From positions 1 through 64,000 of the forward strand of contig NZ_JAJNCT010000004.1 of the NCBI RefSeq assembly GCF_021026195.1: a stretch of 64,000 nt of DNA. Direction: 5' to 3'. The translations under genes were made by a program, and so were the position numbers. The notes under the pieces were generated by a model, which did no database searches, was not told where the DNA came from, and saw only the letters and a list, made by a program, of their open reading frames with translations. The stretch comes from Comamonas koreensis. GTDB lineage: Bacteria > Pseudomonadota > Gammaproteobacteria > Burkholderiales > Burkholderiaceae_C. Positions 44,927 through 53,898 of the stretch are shown one piece after another; within the stretch, counting starts at the first letter, position 1, and every line of letters begins with the position of its first letter.

Positions 44927-46246
44927 ATGACCCTACTCAACGAAACCCATGACCCCGCACTGCAAAGCTGGGTCAGCAGCGCCCAGGCCGCTGGCAGCGA
45001 TTTCCCGCTGCAGAACCTGCCGTTTGCCAGCTTCCGCCGCCAAGGCAGCCAGGAAGCCTGGCGCGGCGGGGTGGCCATTGGCGACCAGATTGTCGACCTG
45101 CAGGCGCTGGCCGCCAGCGGCAGCCTGAGCGGCGATGCGCAGCGCGCCGCCGAGGCGGGCGCGCAGGAAACGCTGAACGCCCTGATGGCGCTGGGCCCCA
45201 AAGCCTGGAGCGCGCTGCGCCTGGCGCTGTCGCGCGGCCTGCGCGTGGGCGCGGCCGAGCAGGCGCAGTGGCAGGGCTTGCTGGTGCCGCAAGCGCAGGC
45301 CGCCTACAACCTGCCGGCGCGGATTGGCGACTACACCGACTTCTACACCTCCATCCACCACGCCACCAACATCGGCAAGCAGTTCCGCCCGGACAACCCC
45401 CTGCTGCCCAACTACCAATGGGTGCCCATTGGTTACCACGGTCGCTCGTCGAGCATCGTGGTCTCGGGCACCTCGTTCAAGCGCCCGGTGGGCCAGACCA
45501 AGGCGCCCGATGCAGCGGTGCCGACGGTGAAGGCCAGCGCGCGCATGGACATCGAGCTGGAAATGGGCATCTTCGTAGGCCAGTCCAATGCACTGGGCGA
45601 GCCCGTCAGCATCAGCGAGGCCGAGGACCATGTGTTTGGCCTGTGCCTGCTCAATGACTGGTCGGCGCGCGACATCCAGCCCTGGGAATACCAGCCGCTG
45701 GGCCCGTTTCTGTCGAAGAACTTTGCCTCGACCCTCTCCCCCTGGGTGGTGACCCTGGAAGCGCTGGCGCCCTACCGGGTGGCCTTTGCCCGCCCTGAAG
45801 GCGATCCGCAGCCGCTGCCCTATATGGACAGCGCCCACAACCGCGAGGCCGGCGCCTTCGACATTGCGCTGGCGGTGGACCTGCAGACCTCCAAGATGCG
45901 TGCTGCCGGTGAAAAGGCCGTGCAGATCACCCAGTCCAACTACCGCCATGCCTACTGGACGGTGGCGCAGCTGGTGGCCCACCACACCATCAACGGCTGC
46001 AACCTGCAGCCCGGTGACCTGCTGGGAACCGGCACCTTGTCCGGCCCCAGCCTGGACCAGGCCGCTGCGCTGATCGAGCTGACCGTTGGCGGCAAGCAGC
46101 CGCTGACCCTGCCCAATGGCGAAACCCGCACCTGGCTGGAAGATGGCGATGCCGTGGTGCTGCGCGGCTGGTGTGAGCGGCCCGGCGCTGCCCGCATCGG
46201 CTTTGGCATCTGCGAAGGCCAGATGCTGCCAGCGCGCACGCTCTAA
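44927..46246 (+). CDS. fahA: Fumarylacetoacetase
   Basis: 439 residues. Hydrolyses fumarylacetoacetate to fumarate and acetoacetate. An N-terminal SH3-like domain (1-~120) is followed by the FAH domain with IGDYTDFYTSIHHATNIGKQFRP, PIGYHGRSSSIV, MDIELEMGIFVG, LLNDWSARDIQPWEYQPLGPF and GTGTLSGP. The maleylacetoacetate isomerase that would act between HmgA and FahA is not in the window. It follows hmgA after 102 bases with its own AGGAG site. Confidence 0.96.
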   Translation: MTLLNETHDPALQSWVSSAQAAGSDFPLQNLPFASFRRQGSQEAWRGGVAIGDQIVDLQALAASGSLSGDAQRAAEAGAQETLNALMALGPKAWSALRLALSRGLRVGAAEQAQWQGLLVPQAQAAYNLPARIGDYTDFYTSIHHATNIGKQFRPDNPLLPNYQWVPIGYHGRSSSIVVSGTSFKRPVGQTKAPDAAVPTVKASARMDIELEMGIFVGQSNALGEPVSISEAEDHVFGLCLLNDWSARDIQPWEYQPLGPFLSKNFASTLSPWVVTLEALAPYRVAFARPEGDPQPLPYMDSAHNREAGAFDIALAVDLQTSKMRAAGEKAVQITQSNYRHAYWTVAQLVAHHTINGCNLQPGDLLGTGTLSGPSLDQAAALIELTVGGKQPLTLPNGETRTWLEDGDAVVLRGWCERPGAARIGFGICEGQMLPARTL

Positions 46247-46333
46247 GCGACAGCTGCCTGGCTGGGGGCCGGTGGACAATGCACCAGGCCCGGCCCCACA
46301 GAGACAACAAAGACTACCAACAGGAGACAACAC

Positions 46334-47305
46334 ATGCTCACCCCTTTTTCCCTGCGCCAGCTGCTGGCTGCCGCTGCGCTGGCCTTGCCGGCGCTGAGCC
46401 AGGCTGCCTACCCCGAGCGTCCCATTGAATGGGTCGTGCCCTATGCGGCCGGCGGCGGCTCCGATGTGGTCGCCCGCGTGGTGGCCGAGCCGATGGCCAA
46501 GGCCCTGGGCCAGTCCATCATCATCCTCAACAAGCCCGGCGCGGCCACCAATATCGGCGCCGACTACGCGGCGCGCGCCAAACCCGATGGCTACACCCTG
46601 CTGACGGGCGACACCGGCACCCTGGCGGCCAACGCCTTTCTGTACCAAAAGCTCAGCTACAGCGCCGAGAAGGACTTTGCGCCGGTCGGCATGCTGGTGC
46701 GCTTTCCGCTGATCCTCGTCGTCAACCCCAAGCTGCCGGTCAAGAACCTGGCCGAGTTCACTGCCTGGGCCAAGGCGCAACAGGGCGGCGTCAGCTATGC
46801 AACACCGGGCGCCGGCTCGCCCCACCACCTGGCGACCGAGATTTTCAAGGAGCAGGCCAAGCTGAGCCTGGTGCATGTGCCGTACAAGGGTGCGGCGCCC
46901 GCCGTGCAGGATGTGCTGGGTGGCCAGGTGCCCTTCATGTTTGTGGACTCGGTGGCCGGCTTCCAGAACATCCAGGCCGGCAAGCTGCGCGCCATCGGCA
47001 TTGCGACACCGCAGCGCTCCAAGGTGTTTCCGGACGTCCCCACCCTCGATGAGCAGGGCCTGAAGGGCTTTGAAGCTTATGCCTGGCAGGGCCTGGTGGT
47101 CCCCAAGGCCACGCCGGAAGACCGTGTCAACCGCTTGAGCGAGCAGTTGCAGGCCACCTTGAAGGACCCGGCCGTGGTCAAGCGCCTCGAAGACATGGGG
47201 CTGGAGGTGACGCCTACGAGCCGCAGCGAGATGGAAAAATTCCTCGTCACAGAGCGTAATAAGCTGGGCCCAGTGATAAAAACCAACAATATTCAATTAG
47301 ATTAG
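46334..47305 (+). CDS. Bug/TctC-family periplasmic substrate-binding receptor
   Basis: 323 residues. A Sec signal ends near SQA-AYPERP, followed by the Bug hallmark IEWVVPYAAGGGSDVVAR, KPDGYTLLTGDTGTLAANAFLY and VPYKGAAPAVQDVLGGQVPFMF. Bug proteins bind small carboxylates, often for TctAB transporters, but most in Burkholderiales lack a linked permease, as here. It follows fahA by 87 bases with an AGGAG site and a terminator downstream, so it may be the last gene of the homogentisate operon and bind an aromatic acid. The end of the gene is AT-rich compared with its body. Confidence 0.9.
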   Translation: MLTPFSLRQLLAAAALALPALSQAAYPERPIEWVVPYAAGGGSDVVARVVAEPMAKALGQSIIILNKPGAATNIGADYAARAKPDGYTLLTGDTGTLAANAFLYQKLSYSAEKDFAPVGMLVRFPLILVVNPKLPVKNLAEFTAWAKAQQGGVSYATPGAGSPHHLATEIFKEQAKLSLVHVPYKGAAPAVQDVLGGQVPFMFVDSVAGFQNIQAGKLRAIGIATPQRSKVFPDVPTLDEQGLKGFEAYAWQGLVVPKATPEDRVNRLSEQLQATLKDPAVVKRLEDMGLEVTPTSRSEMEKFLVTERNKLGPVIKTNNIQLD

Positions 47306-47380
47306 TTAAAAATTGTGGAATTGCGTTAAAATCGAAGCGCCAGTTGGTTAACCATTCGGGTTAAAAAAGTTAAGTCACCA

Positions 47381-47412
47381 AGCGCGATGTCCTAGGACAT
47401 CGCGCTTTTTTT
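47381..47412 (+). terminator. Strong intrinsic terminator after the hmgA-fahA-Bug run
   Basis: A perfect 26-base palindrome (47381-47406; AGCGCGATGTCC pairs with its complement) followed by a T7 run. Confidence 0.9.
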
Positions 47413-47515
47413 GTGTCTGCGCTCTTTCGGCCCTGAGGCTGACGCCTGCGCGATAGGGCGGTGGCTCGCACTGGCGCATGCTGGGGCGTGTTTTTACTTC
47501 GATGGAACCCCTCCG

Positions 47516-48217
47516 ATGGCCGTAGCGCTCACCCAGATTCTGGCGTTTGACGTCTTTGGCACGGTCGTCGACTGGCACGGCAGCATCCAGCGCGAGATGG
47601 CCGAGCGCTATCCCCAGGTGGATGGCGACGCCTTTGCGCTGGCCTGGCGCAAGGGCTACCAGCCTGCGATGGACCTGGTGCGCCAGGGCCAGCTGGGCTG
47701 GACGCGCATGGATGCGCTGCACCGCCGCATTCTGGACGGCATCCTGCCGCAGTTTGGGCTGGAGCACATGCCCGAGGCCGAACGCGCCGAGCTGAACCGG
47801 GTCTGGCACCGGCTGGCGCCTTGGCCCGATGCCGTCGCCGGCCTGCAGCGGCTCAAAAGCCGCTTTGTCATCACGCCACTGTCCAACGGCAATATTGCCT
47901 TGCTGACTTACATGGCCAAGAACGCGGGCTTGCCCTGGGACTGTGTTTTGTCGGCGGAGGTTTTTCAGGCTTACAAGCCGGATCCTCGGGCCTATCTTGG
48001 CGTGGCGGATGTTTTTGGGGTGGAGGCGGCTTCCGTCATGCTGGTCGCTGCGCATCACAGTGATTTGGCGGCGGCGCGGGGGTGCGGGTTGCAGACGGCT
48101 TATGTCCAAAGACCCCATGAATATGGGGCCAACCAGCCCAAAGATGTGACCCCCCAACCCGACAACACCTACCACTGTCGTGATTTATTGGATCTGGCGG
48201 ATCAGTTGGGGTGTTGA
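47516..48217 (+). CDS. Haloacid dehalogenase, type II (HAD superfamily)
   Basis: 233 residues from ATG 47516; the open frame to 47411 runs through the terminator region and is rejected. HAD motifs: I is LAFDVFGTVVDW (nucleophile Asp), II is TPLSNGN, III is the Lys in YKPDP, IV is VAAHHSDL. The pattern matches L-2-haloacid dehalogenases, which release halide from short 2-haloacids; many homologues hydrolyse other small substrates. The codon use in the last third is less GC-rich than in its neighbours. Confidence 0.88.
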   Translation: MAVALTQILAFDVFGTVVDWHGSIQREMAERYPQVDGDAFALAWRKGYQPAMDLVRQGQLGWTRMDALHRRILDGILPQFGLEHMPEAERAELNRVWHRLAPWPDAVAGLQRLKSRFVITPLSNGNIALLTYMAKNAGLPWDCVLSAEVFQAYKPDPRAYLGVADVFGVEAASVMLVAAHHSDLAAARGCGLQTAYVQRPHEYGANQPKDVTPQPDNTYHCRDLLDLADQLGC

Positions 48218-48261
48218 AGCCTATTCCCTTTTTTGAGAGGGGGCTGCTAATCGTGCGGGGG

Positions 48262-48354
48262 CGCCGATATAGGGCCTGATCCTTCGTTGCGCAGGCTTGC
48301 CGTACAGGCGTACTGTCTGCGCCTGCGCGCCTCGTCTCAGACCCTATCTCGGCG
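48262..48354. repeat. 93-base imperfect palindrome (REP-like element)
   Basis: The outer arms CGCCGATATAGGGCCTGAT (48262-48280) and its near complement at 48336-48354 agree at 16 of 19 positions. Inside lies a second stem, GCGCAGGC with GCCTGCGC, then GTACAG with CTGT at the tip. The whole element can form one long hairpin. Such elements are often dispersed; only one copy was noticed in this window. Confidence 0.6.
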
Positions 48355-48482
48355 TTGGGGTGGTGGGGTTGGGCGTTGCGCTTGCTTCTTGGGCCCGCTC
48401 CGGCATACCGCTTGATTGGATGCTGCGCTTCTTACTACCGCTTTTGGTTGGGGGGGTCAGCGGTTGGTCAATTGTTCAATGC

Positions 48483-48513
48483 AAAAAGCGCCCGGGTTTT
48501 GCTCGAGCGCTTT
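48483..48513 (-). terminator. Candidate terminator of the M20 hydrolase gene
   Basis: AAAGCGC (48485-48491) pairs with GCGCTTT (48507-48513). On the minus strand it is followed by T's, 24 bases after the stop of the M20 gene. Confidence 0.55.
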
Positions 48514-48536
48514 GCTTGGGTTGCTGGTTTCGCTTC

Positions 48537-49742
48537 TTATTTCTTCGCTTGGGCCAGCCACTTGGTGGCCAGCTCTACCCAGTAGGTGGCGCCCAGGGGG
48601 ATCAGGTCGTCGTTGAAGTCGTAGCTGGGGTTGTGCAGGGTGCAGGGGCCGCCGCCGTGGCCGATGGCGCGGTGGTCGCCCTCGCCGTTGGCGATGAAGC
48701 AGTAGGCGCCGGGCTTGGCTTCTAGCATGAAGGAGAAGTCTTCGGCGCCCATGGTGGGTTCTTGCGCCTTCACTTTATCGGCGCCGATGATGTCGATCAT
48801 CACCTGGCGGGCGAACTCGGCTTCGGGGACGCTGTTGACGGTGGCGGGGTAGTTGCGGTTGAAGTAGAAGTCGCACTGGGCGTTGTTCATGGCGCAGCAG
48901 CCTTCGGCCACTTGGCGCATGCGCGCTTCGATCAGGTCCAGCACTTCGGTGCGGAAGGTGCGCACCGTGCCTTGCAGCTCCACGCGGTCGGGGATCACGT
49001 TGTTGGCTTCGCCGCCGTGGATCATGGTCACGGAGATCACGCCGGTATCGAGCGGCTTCTTGTTGCGGGTGATGATGGTCTGGAATGCGGTCACGATCTG
49101 GCAGGCGATCGGCACGGGGTCATTGCCCATGTGCGGCATCGCGCCGTGGCCGCCCTTGCCGGTGATGGTGATCTTGAAATCGTTGCTGGAGGCCATCACC
49201 GGGCCGGGGCTGACCGCCATATTGCCGGCGGCCATGCCGGGCCAGTTGTGCATGCCAAACACGGCCTGCATCGGGAATTTCTCGAACAGGCCGTCCTTGA
49301 TCATCTCGCGCGCGCCGCCACCGCCTTCTTCGGCGGGTTGGAAGATCAGGTAGACGGTACCGTCAAAATCGCGGAACTTGGAGAAGTGCTTGGCTGCGGC
49401 CAGCAGCATCGCGGTGTGGCCGTCATGGCCGCAGGCGTGCATCTTGCCGGCATGGCGGCTGGCGTGTTCAAAGGTGTTGGACTCCTGCATCGGCAGCGCA
49501 TCGATATCGGCGCGCAGGCCCACGGCCTGGCCGCTGGCGCCGCCGTCCTTGCCGTGCACGATGCCGACCACACCGGTGGTGCCCAGGCCACGGTGGATAG
49601 GAATGCCCCATTCCGTCAGATTGGCTGCCACCAGATCGGCCGTGCGCACTTCTTCAAAGCACAGCTCCGGGTGGGCATGGATGTCTTTGCGGATCTGGGC
49701 AATGCTGGCCGCTTCGGCCACGATGGAATCAATCAGCTTCAT
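48537..49742 (-). CDS. M20-family amidohydrolase (hippurate hydrolase-like)
   Basis: 401 residues. Two-zinc aminoacylase/carboxypeptidase fold: IRKDIHAHPELCFEE at the start, GLRADIDALPM, the metal site KMHACGHDGHTAMLL, the catalytic pair in FQPAEEGGGGAREM and a dimerisation domain with ITGKGGHGAMPHMGNDPV. The end has TMGAEDFSFML. Family members hydrolyse N-acylated amino acids such as hippurate, or indole conjugates. It is monocistronic; the substrate cannot be set by context. Confidence 0.93.
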   Translation of the reverse strand: MKLIDSIVAEAASIAQIRKDIHAHPELCFEEVRTADLVAANLTEWGIPIHRGLGTTGVVGIVHGKDGGASGQAVGLRADIDALPMQESNTFEHASRHAGKMHACGHDGHTAMLLAAAKHFSKFRDFDGTVYLIFQPAEEGGGGAREMIKDGLFEKFPMQAVFGMHNWPGMAAGNMAVSPGPVMASSNDFKITITGKGGHGAMPHMGNDPVPIACQIVTAFQTIITRNKKPLDTGVISVTMIHGGEANNVIPDRVELQGTVRTFRTEVLDLIEARMRQVAEGCCAMNNAQCDFYFNRNYPATVNSVPEAEFARQVMIDIIGADKVKAQEPTMGAEDFSFMLEAKPGAYCFIANGEGDHRAIGHGGGPCTLHNPSYDFNDDLIPLGATYWVELATKWLAQAKK

Positions 49743-50005
49743 GGGAAATCCTGTTGGCTACATGGGGATGTATCTGTCTGGCCGGTGCCGCAAGGGGCCA
49801 AGGCGTTGGCGCGCGGCGTGCCAAGCCCTCTATGGTGCAGCAAAGCAGGGCGGCCCTGCGCTGAAATGTCTTGGGAATAACCCTGGGCCTGGGCCCTGCT
49901 CAGGAACGTGCTGCAGGAGACGCCAACGCTTGCCATCTGGCGCTACCATGTGCAGCACTACTTCCCCCACCCCTGATCCCGCGCCCGCCACGGCGCCCCC
50001 TTGCC

Positions 50006-52099
50006 ATGACCACCACCGCTGCCACCACTACCGTTTTGGGGGCCTGCCCCCATGACTGCCCCGATACCTGCTCACTGGTCACCACGGTGGTCGATGGCGT
50101 GGCGACCAAGGTCAGCGGCAATCCGCTGCATGCGCACACCGGTGGCGTACTCTGCGCCAAGGTCAGCAAATACACCGAGCGCAGCTACCACGAAGACCGG
50201 GTGCTGCAGCCGATGAAGCGGGTGGGGCCCAAGGGCAGCGGCCAGTTCCAGCCAGTCAGCTGGGACGAGGCGCTGGCCGATATCAGCGCGCGGCTGCATG
50301 GCATTGCACAGACCGATCCGCAGGCCATCCTGCCCTACAGCTATGCCGGCACCATGGGCCTGGTGCAGGGCGAGAGCATGGACCGGCGCTTTTTCCACCA
50401 GCTGGGCGCCTCGCTGCTGGACCGTACCATCTGCGCCAGCGCGGGCTCGGAGGCCTTGCTGCACACCTATGGCGGCAAGCTGGGCATGCGGGTGCAGTTC
50501 TTTGCCGAGAGCCAGCTGATCCTCATCTGGGGCAGCAACAGCATTGGCAGCAACCTGCATTTCTGGCGCTATGCGATGGAGGCCAAGCGCAACGGCGCCA
50601 AGCTGGTCTGCATCGATCCGCGCAAGAGCGAGACCGCCGACAAATGCCATGAGCACCTGCAGCTGCTGCCCGGCACCGATGCGGCGTTGGCGCTGGCCTT
50701 GATGCATGAGCTGATCAGCAACGACTGGCTCGACCATGACTACATCGCCCAGCACACCTTGGGTTGGGAGGATCTGAAGGCCCGTGCACTGCAGTGGTCG
50801 CCCGAGCGCGCCGCCCAGGTCTGCGGCATCGATGCGGCGCAGATCCGCAGCCTGGCGCGCGATTACGGCACCACCGAGCGGGCGGCGATCCGCCTGAACT
50901 ACGGCATGCAGCGTGTGCGCGGCGGCGGCAATGCCGTGCGCGCGGTCGCCTGCCTGCCCGCACTCACCGGCGCCTGGCGCCACCGCGCTGGCGGCCTGCT
51001 GCTGTCCAGCTCCTCGTCGGCACCGGCGCGCCGGGGCGCGCTGCAAATGCCGGCGCTGCTGGGCGCACGCCAGCCGCGCACCGTCAACATGAGCACGATT
51101 GGCGATGCGCTGCTCAAGCCCGCCAGTGCCGAGTTCGGCCCGCAGATTGCTGCTCTCATCTGCTACAACAGCAACCCGGTCGCGGTGGCCCCCGATTCGG
51201 CCAAGGTGGTCAAGGGCTTTGCCCGCGAGGACCTGTTCACCGTGGTGCTGGAGCACTTCATGACCGACACGGCCGACTATGCCGACTATGTGCTGCCCGC
51301 CACCAGCCAATTGGAGCACTGGGACATCCACACCAGCTACGGCCATACCGATGTGCTGCTCAACCGCCCGGCCATTGCGCCGCTGGGCCAGGCGCGCAGC
51401 AATGCGCAGATCTTCCGCGACCTGGCCGCGCAGATGGCGCGCTACGACAGCGCCTTTGCCGCGCCGCATTTTGCCGACAGCGACGAGGAACTGTGCCGCC
51501 AGGCGGTGGACCCAACGCGCATCCCGTTCGAGCAGCTGCTGGCGCAGGGATTTGTCGCGCAGAACCTGCCCGACGCCCCGTTTGCCAATGGCGGCTTTGC
51601 CACGCCCTCGGGCAAGTGCGAGTTCCACAGCGCGGCGCTGGAGGCCATGGGCATCAACCCCTTGCCCGACTACCTGCCCAACCATGAGCTGCCCACGGCC
51701 AGCCATCCGCTGGCGATGATCTCGCCGCCGGCGCGCAACTTTCTCAACTCTACCTTCGTCAATGTGCGCAAGCTGCGCAGTGCCGAGGAGCGCCCGATGC
51801 TGGAGATGCACCCCAGCGATGCGCAAAGCCGCCAGATTGAAGATGGCGATCTGGTGCGCGTCTTCAACAACCGGGGCGAGCATGTCTGCCATGCCAGCAT
51901 CAACGGCCGCGCCCGGCCCGGCGTGGTGGTGGGATTGGGCATCTGGTGGCGCAAGGATGGGCCCAATGGCACCAACGTCAACGAGCTGACCCACCAGCAG
52001 TTGACCGATATCGGACGCGCACCGTCCTTTTACGACTGTGCGGTGCAGGTCGAGCGCATGGTCACTGCCGACATGAGCCACGGAGGTATTGCCGCATGA
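50006..52099 (+). CDS. Molybdopterin-dependent oxidoreductase (bis-MGD family)
   Basis: 697 residues from ATG 50006; the open frame to 49871 has no good start. The N-terminal 4Fe-4S motif ACPHDCPDTCSL with a fourth Cys at GGVLCAKV is intact. The molybdopterin domains follow (YSYAGTMGLVQGESMDRRFFH, LIWGSNSIGSN, DTADYADYVLPATSQLEHWD) and the C-terminal dinucleotide-binding domain ends with NGRARPGVVVGLGIWW. No twin-arginine signal, so it is probably cytoplasmic. The Mo ligand is not obvious. It overlaps the next gene by four bases. Substrate unknown. Confidence 0.92.
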   Translation: MTTTAATTTVLGACPHDCPDTCSLVTTVVDGVATKVSGNPLHAHTGGVLCAKVSKYTERSYHEDRVLQPMKRVGPKGSGQFQPVSWDEALADISARLHGIAQTDPQAILPYSYAGTMGLVQGESMDRRFFHQLGASLLDRTICASAGSEALLHTYGGKLGMRVQFFAESQLILIWGSNSIGSNLHFWRYAMEAKRNGAKLVCIDPRKSETADKCHEHLQLLPGTDAALALALMHELISNDWLDHDYIAQHTLGWEDLKARALQWSPERAAQVCGIDAAQIRSLARDYGTTERAAIRLNYGMQRVRGGGNAVRAVACLPALTGAWRHRAGGLLLSSSSSAPARRGALQMPALLGARQPRTVNMSTIGDALLKPASAEFGPQIAALICYNSNPVAVAPDSAKVVKGFAREDLFTVVLEHFMTDTADYADYVLPATSQLEHWDIHTSYGHTDVLLNRPAIAPLGQARSNAQIFRDLAAQMARYDSAFAAPHFADSDEELCRQAVDPTRIPFEQLLAQGFVAQNLPDAPFANGGFATPSGKCEFHSAALEAMGINPLPDYLPNHELPTASHPLAMISPPARNFLNSTFVNVRKLRSAEERPMLEMHPSDAQSRQIEDGDLVRVFNNRGEHVCHASINGRARPGVVVGLGIWWRKDGPNGTNVNELTHQQLTDIGRAPSFYDCAVQVERMVTADMSHGGIAA

Positions 52100-53205
52100 G
52101 CGCCGTAGAACAAGCCTTTTCCCCCAGCTATGCTGCAGCACGCCAGCAGTTTCTGGAGGCCGCCGCCTCTGCCGGCCTGGCGCTGCAGTCGCAGCCCCAT
52201 CCGCTGACCGGGGTCGCAGGCGAGGCGCTGGCCATGGATGTGGCGCGGGACGGCGCGATGGACGCAGACAAGCTGCTGATCCTCAGCAGCGCCTGCCATG
52301 GCATCGAAGGCTACTGCGGCAGCGGCGTGCAGGTCTATGCGCTGCGCGATGCCGAGTGGCTGGACAAGGCGCGCAGCGCCGGGGTGGCCGTGCTCTATGT
52401 GCATGCGCTCAACCCCCATGGCTTTTCCTACGGCCGGCGGGTGACGCAGGAGAACGTCGACCTGAACCGCAACTTTGTTGATTTCTCGCAGCCGCTGCCG
52501 GGCAACCCGGCCTATGACCAGCTGCATGAGGTGATCGTGCCCGCCCAGTGGCCGCCGGTGGCCCCGGTGCAGCAGGCGATGCAGGACTTCATCGAAACCC
52601 ACGGCCTCAAGGCCTGGCAGGCTGCGGTGGCCCAGGGCCAGTACCGCCATCCACAAGGCGTGTTCTTTGGCGGCCAGGCCCCCACCTGGAGCAACCAGAC
52701 CCTGCGCCAAGTGCTGCGCCAGCATGGCAGCCAGGCGCGCCAGATTGCCTGGATCGATGTGCACACGGGCCTGGGCCCCAATGGCTATGGCGAGCGCATC
52801 TTCACCGGCCCGCCCGGTGATGCCGCCATGCTGGCGCGGGCGCGCCGCTGGTGGGATGGTGCAGGCGCCACGCCGGTCACCTCGCTGGACGATGGCAGCT
52901 CCTCATCGCCGCCGTTGACCGGGCTGCTCTGGAACAGCGTGGCGCAAGAATGCCCGCAGGCCGCCTTTACCGGCATGGCCCTGGAGTACGGCGTGCTGCC
53001 GGTACATGCCACCTTGGATGCGCTGCGCGCCGACCACTGGCTGCACCAGCACCCCGAGGCCCCCGCGGCCCAGCAGGCCGCCATCCACCAGCAGATGCGT
53101 GAAGCCTTTTATGACGAGAGCGCGGCCTGGAAAGGGCAGATCATCAGCCAGGCGCGCCAGGCGCTGTTCCAGACCGTCGATGGACTCAGCAGCGAAGCGC
53201 GCTGA
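52096..53205 (+). CDS. DUF2817 (M14-like zinc carboxypeptidase fold) protein
   Basis: 369 residues from ATG 52096, which overlaps the oxidoreductase stop (ATGA). Metal-site residues are visible: SACHGIEGYCGS gives the HxxE pair, NVDLNRNFVDF resembles the substrate Arg region of M14, and WIDVHTGLGPNGYGE supplies a third His. The family is related to M14 carboxypeptidases and aspartoacylases. The coupling to a molybdenum enzyme suggests hydrolysis of an amide or peptide-like substrate linked to its oxidation step (inference). Confidence 0.87.
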   Translation: MSAVEQAFSPSYAAARQQFLEAAASAGLALQSQPHPLTGVAGEALAMDVARDGAMDADKLLILSSACHGIEGYCGSGVQVYALRDAEWLDKARSAGVAVLYVHALNPHGFSYGRRVTQENVDLNRNFVDFSQPLPGNPAYDQLHEVIVPAQWPPVAPVQQAMQDFIETHGLKAWQAAVAQGQYRHPQGVFFGGQAPTWSNQTLRQVLRQHGSQARQIAWIDVHTGLGPNGYGERIFTGPPGDAAMLARARRWWDGAGATPVTSLDDGSSSSPPLTGLLWNSVAQECPQAAFTGMALEYGVLPVHATLDALRADHWLHQHPEAPAAQQAAIHQQMREAFYDESAAWKGQIISQARQALFQTVDGLSSEAR

Positions 53206-53208
53206 TCT

Positions 53209-53772
53209 CTAAGTGTGCTGAGCCCGCAGCGCGACCTGCTGGCAGCCCCAGTGGTGCAGGCATTCGCGCAGCAGAACCAGCAGCGCAGCCTGCGCCGGCG
53301 TCAGCTGCAGGCCGCTGTGGCTGCCGCCCATCATGTGCTGGGCATAGCGGTTAAACAGCTGCTCGACCGCGTCGGTGGTCTGCAGCGCAGCCTGCGGGTT
53401 GGGCAGCTGCGCCACGAGCGCGGCCATGTCCGGCGCGCTGCATAGCAACGCCAGCTGGGGGCCGGGCGCTGGCCAGTTGCGGGTCAGCGGCATGATCTGG
53501 TCTTCCACCAACTCAATCACCTGCTCCACCTGGCCGGCGCCGGCGGACGCGCGGCTCAGGTACTGTGTTGCCAATTGGCCATAGCCCAGCGGCAGATCGT
53601 GTCGAATAGGAGACGCGCTTTGCGCTGCCACACGCCAGACATGGCAGGCATCCGGGTCGGCCTGCAGCACCAGCCAGTCATGGTCTGGAAAGCGCGCTTG
53701 CAGCGCTGCCAAACCGGGCGGCAGCGCGGTGGGCAAAGGGGTAGAGGGGTCAGTTGGCAGGGATGTGGGCAT
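53209..53772 (-). CDS. Conserved-looking hypothetical protein
   Basis: 187 residues, cytoplasmic, no signal peptide or membrane segment. The start is Pro-rich; the body is mixed with helices (GLQLTPAQAALLVLLRECLHHWGCQQVAL at the end). I do not recognise a family. Its codon use matches real genes of this window, and its stop lies three bases from the convergent DUF2817 stop, which argues for a genuine gene. Confidence 0.6.
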   Translation of the reverse strand: MPTSLPTDPSTPLPTALPPGLAALQARFPDHDWLVLQADPDACHVWRVAAQSASPIRHDLPLGYGQLATQYLSRASAGAGQVEQVIELVEDQIMPLTRNWPAPGPQLALLCSAPDMAALVAQLPNPQAALQTTDAVEQLFNRYAQHMMGGSHSGLQLTPAQAALLVLLRECLHHWGCQQVALRAQHT

Positions 53773-53863
53773 GGTCGGAGAGCAATGCTAAGCGTGCTTC
53801 GGAGAGGCCGTTGGCTGTATCTTTTATACATATGCTGTCAGTAGGTGTGTCAGACAAATGCCA

Positions 53864-53891
53864 TTGACGGAACGGGGCGGCGTCACACAAT
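53864..53891 (+). promoter_or_regulatory. Candidate promoter of the cyclopropane synthase gene
   Basis: TTGACG (53864-53869) and CACAAT (53886-53891) with a 16-base spacer. Transcription would start at about 53898, so the message would be leaderless; no ribosome binding site precedes ATG 53899. Confidence 0.5.
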
Positions 53892-53898
53892 AAGTGGC

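Larger units (their letters stand above)
48218..48536. other. Intergenic stretch with a large inverted element
   Basis: 319 bases between convergent genes, with no supported gene. It holds the hairpin element at 48262-48354 and the candidate terminator of the minus-strand M20 gene. The rest is G/T-rich on the plus strand with nothing recognisable. Confidence 0.5.

Noticed and set aside
44933-47296. Minus-strand open frame of 787 codons opposite fahA and the Bug gene
   Set aside because: Antisense shadow across two real genes.
48297-48725. Plus-strand open frame of 142 codons after the haloacid dehalogenase gene
   Set aside because: It covers the hairpin element and runs antisense into the M20 gene; no supported start.
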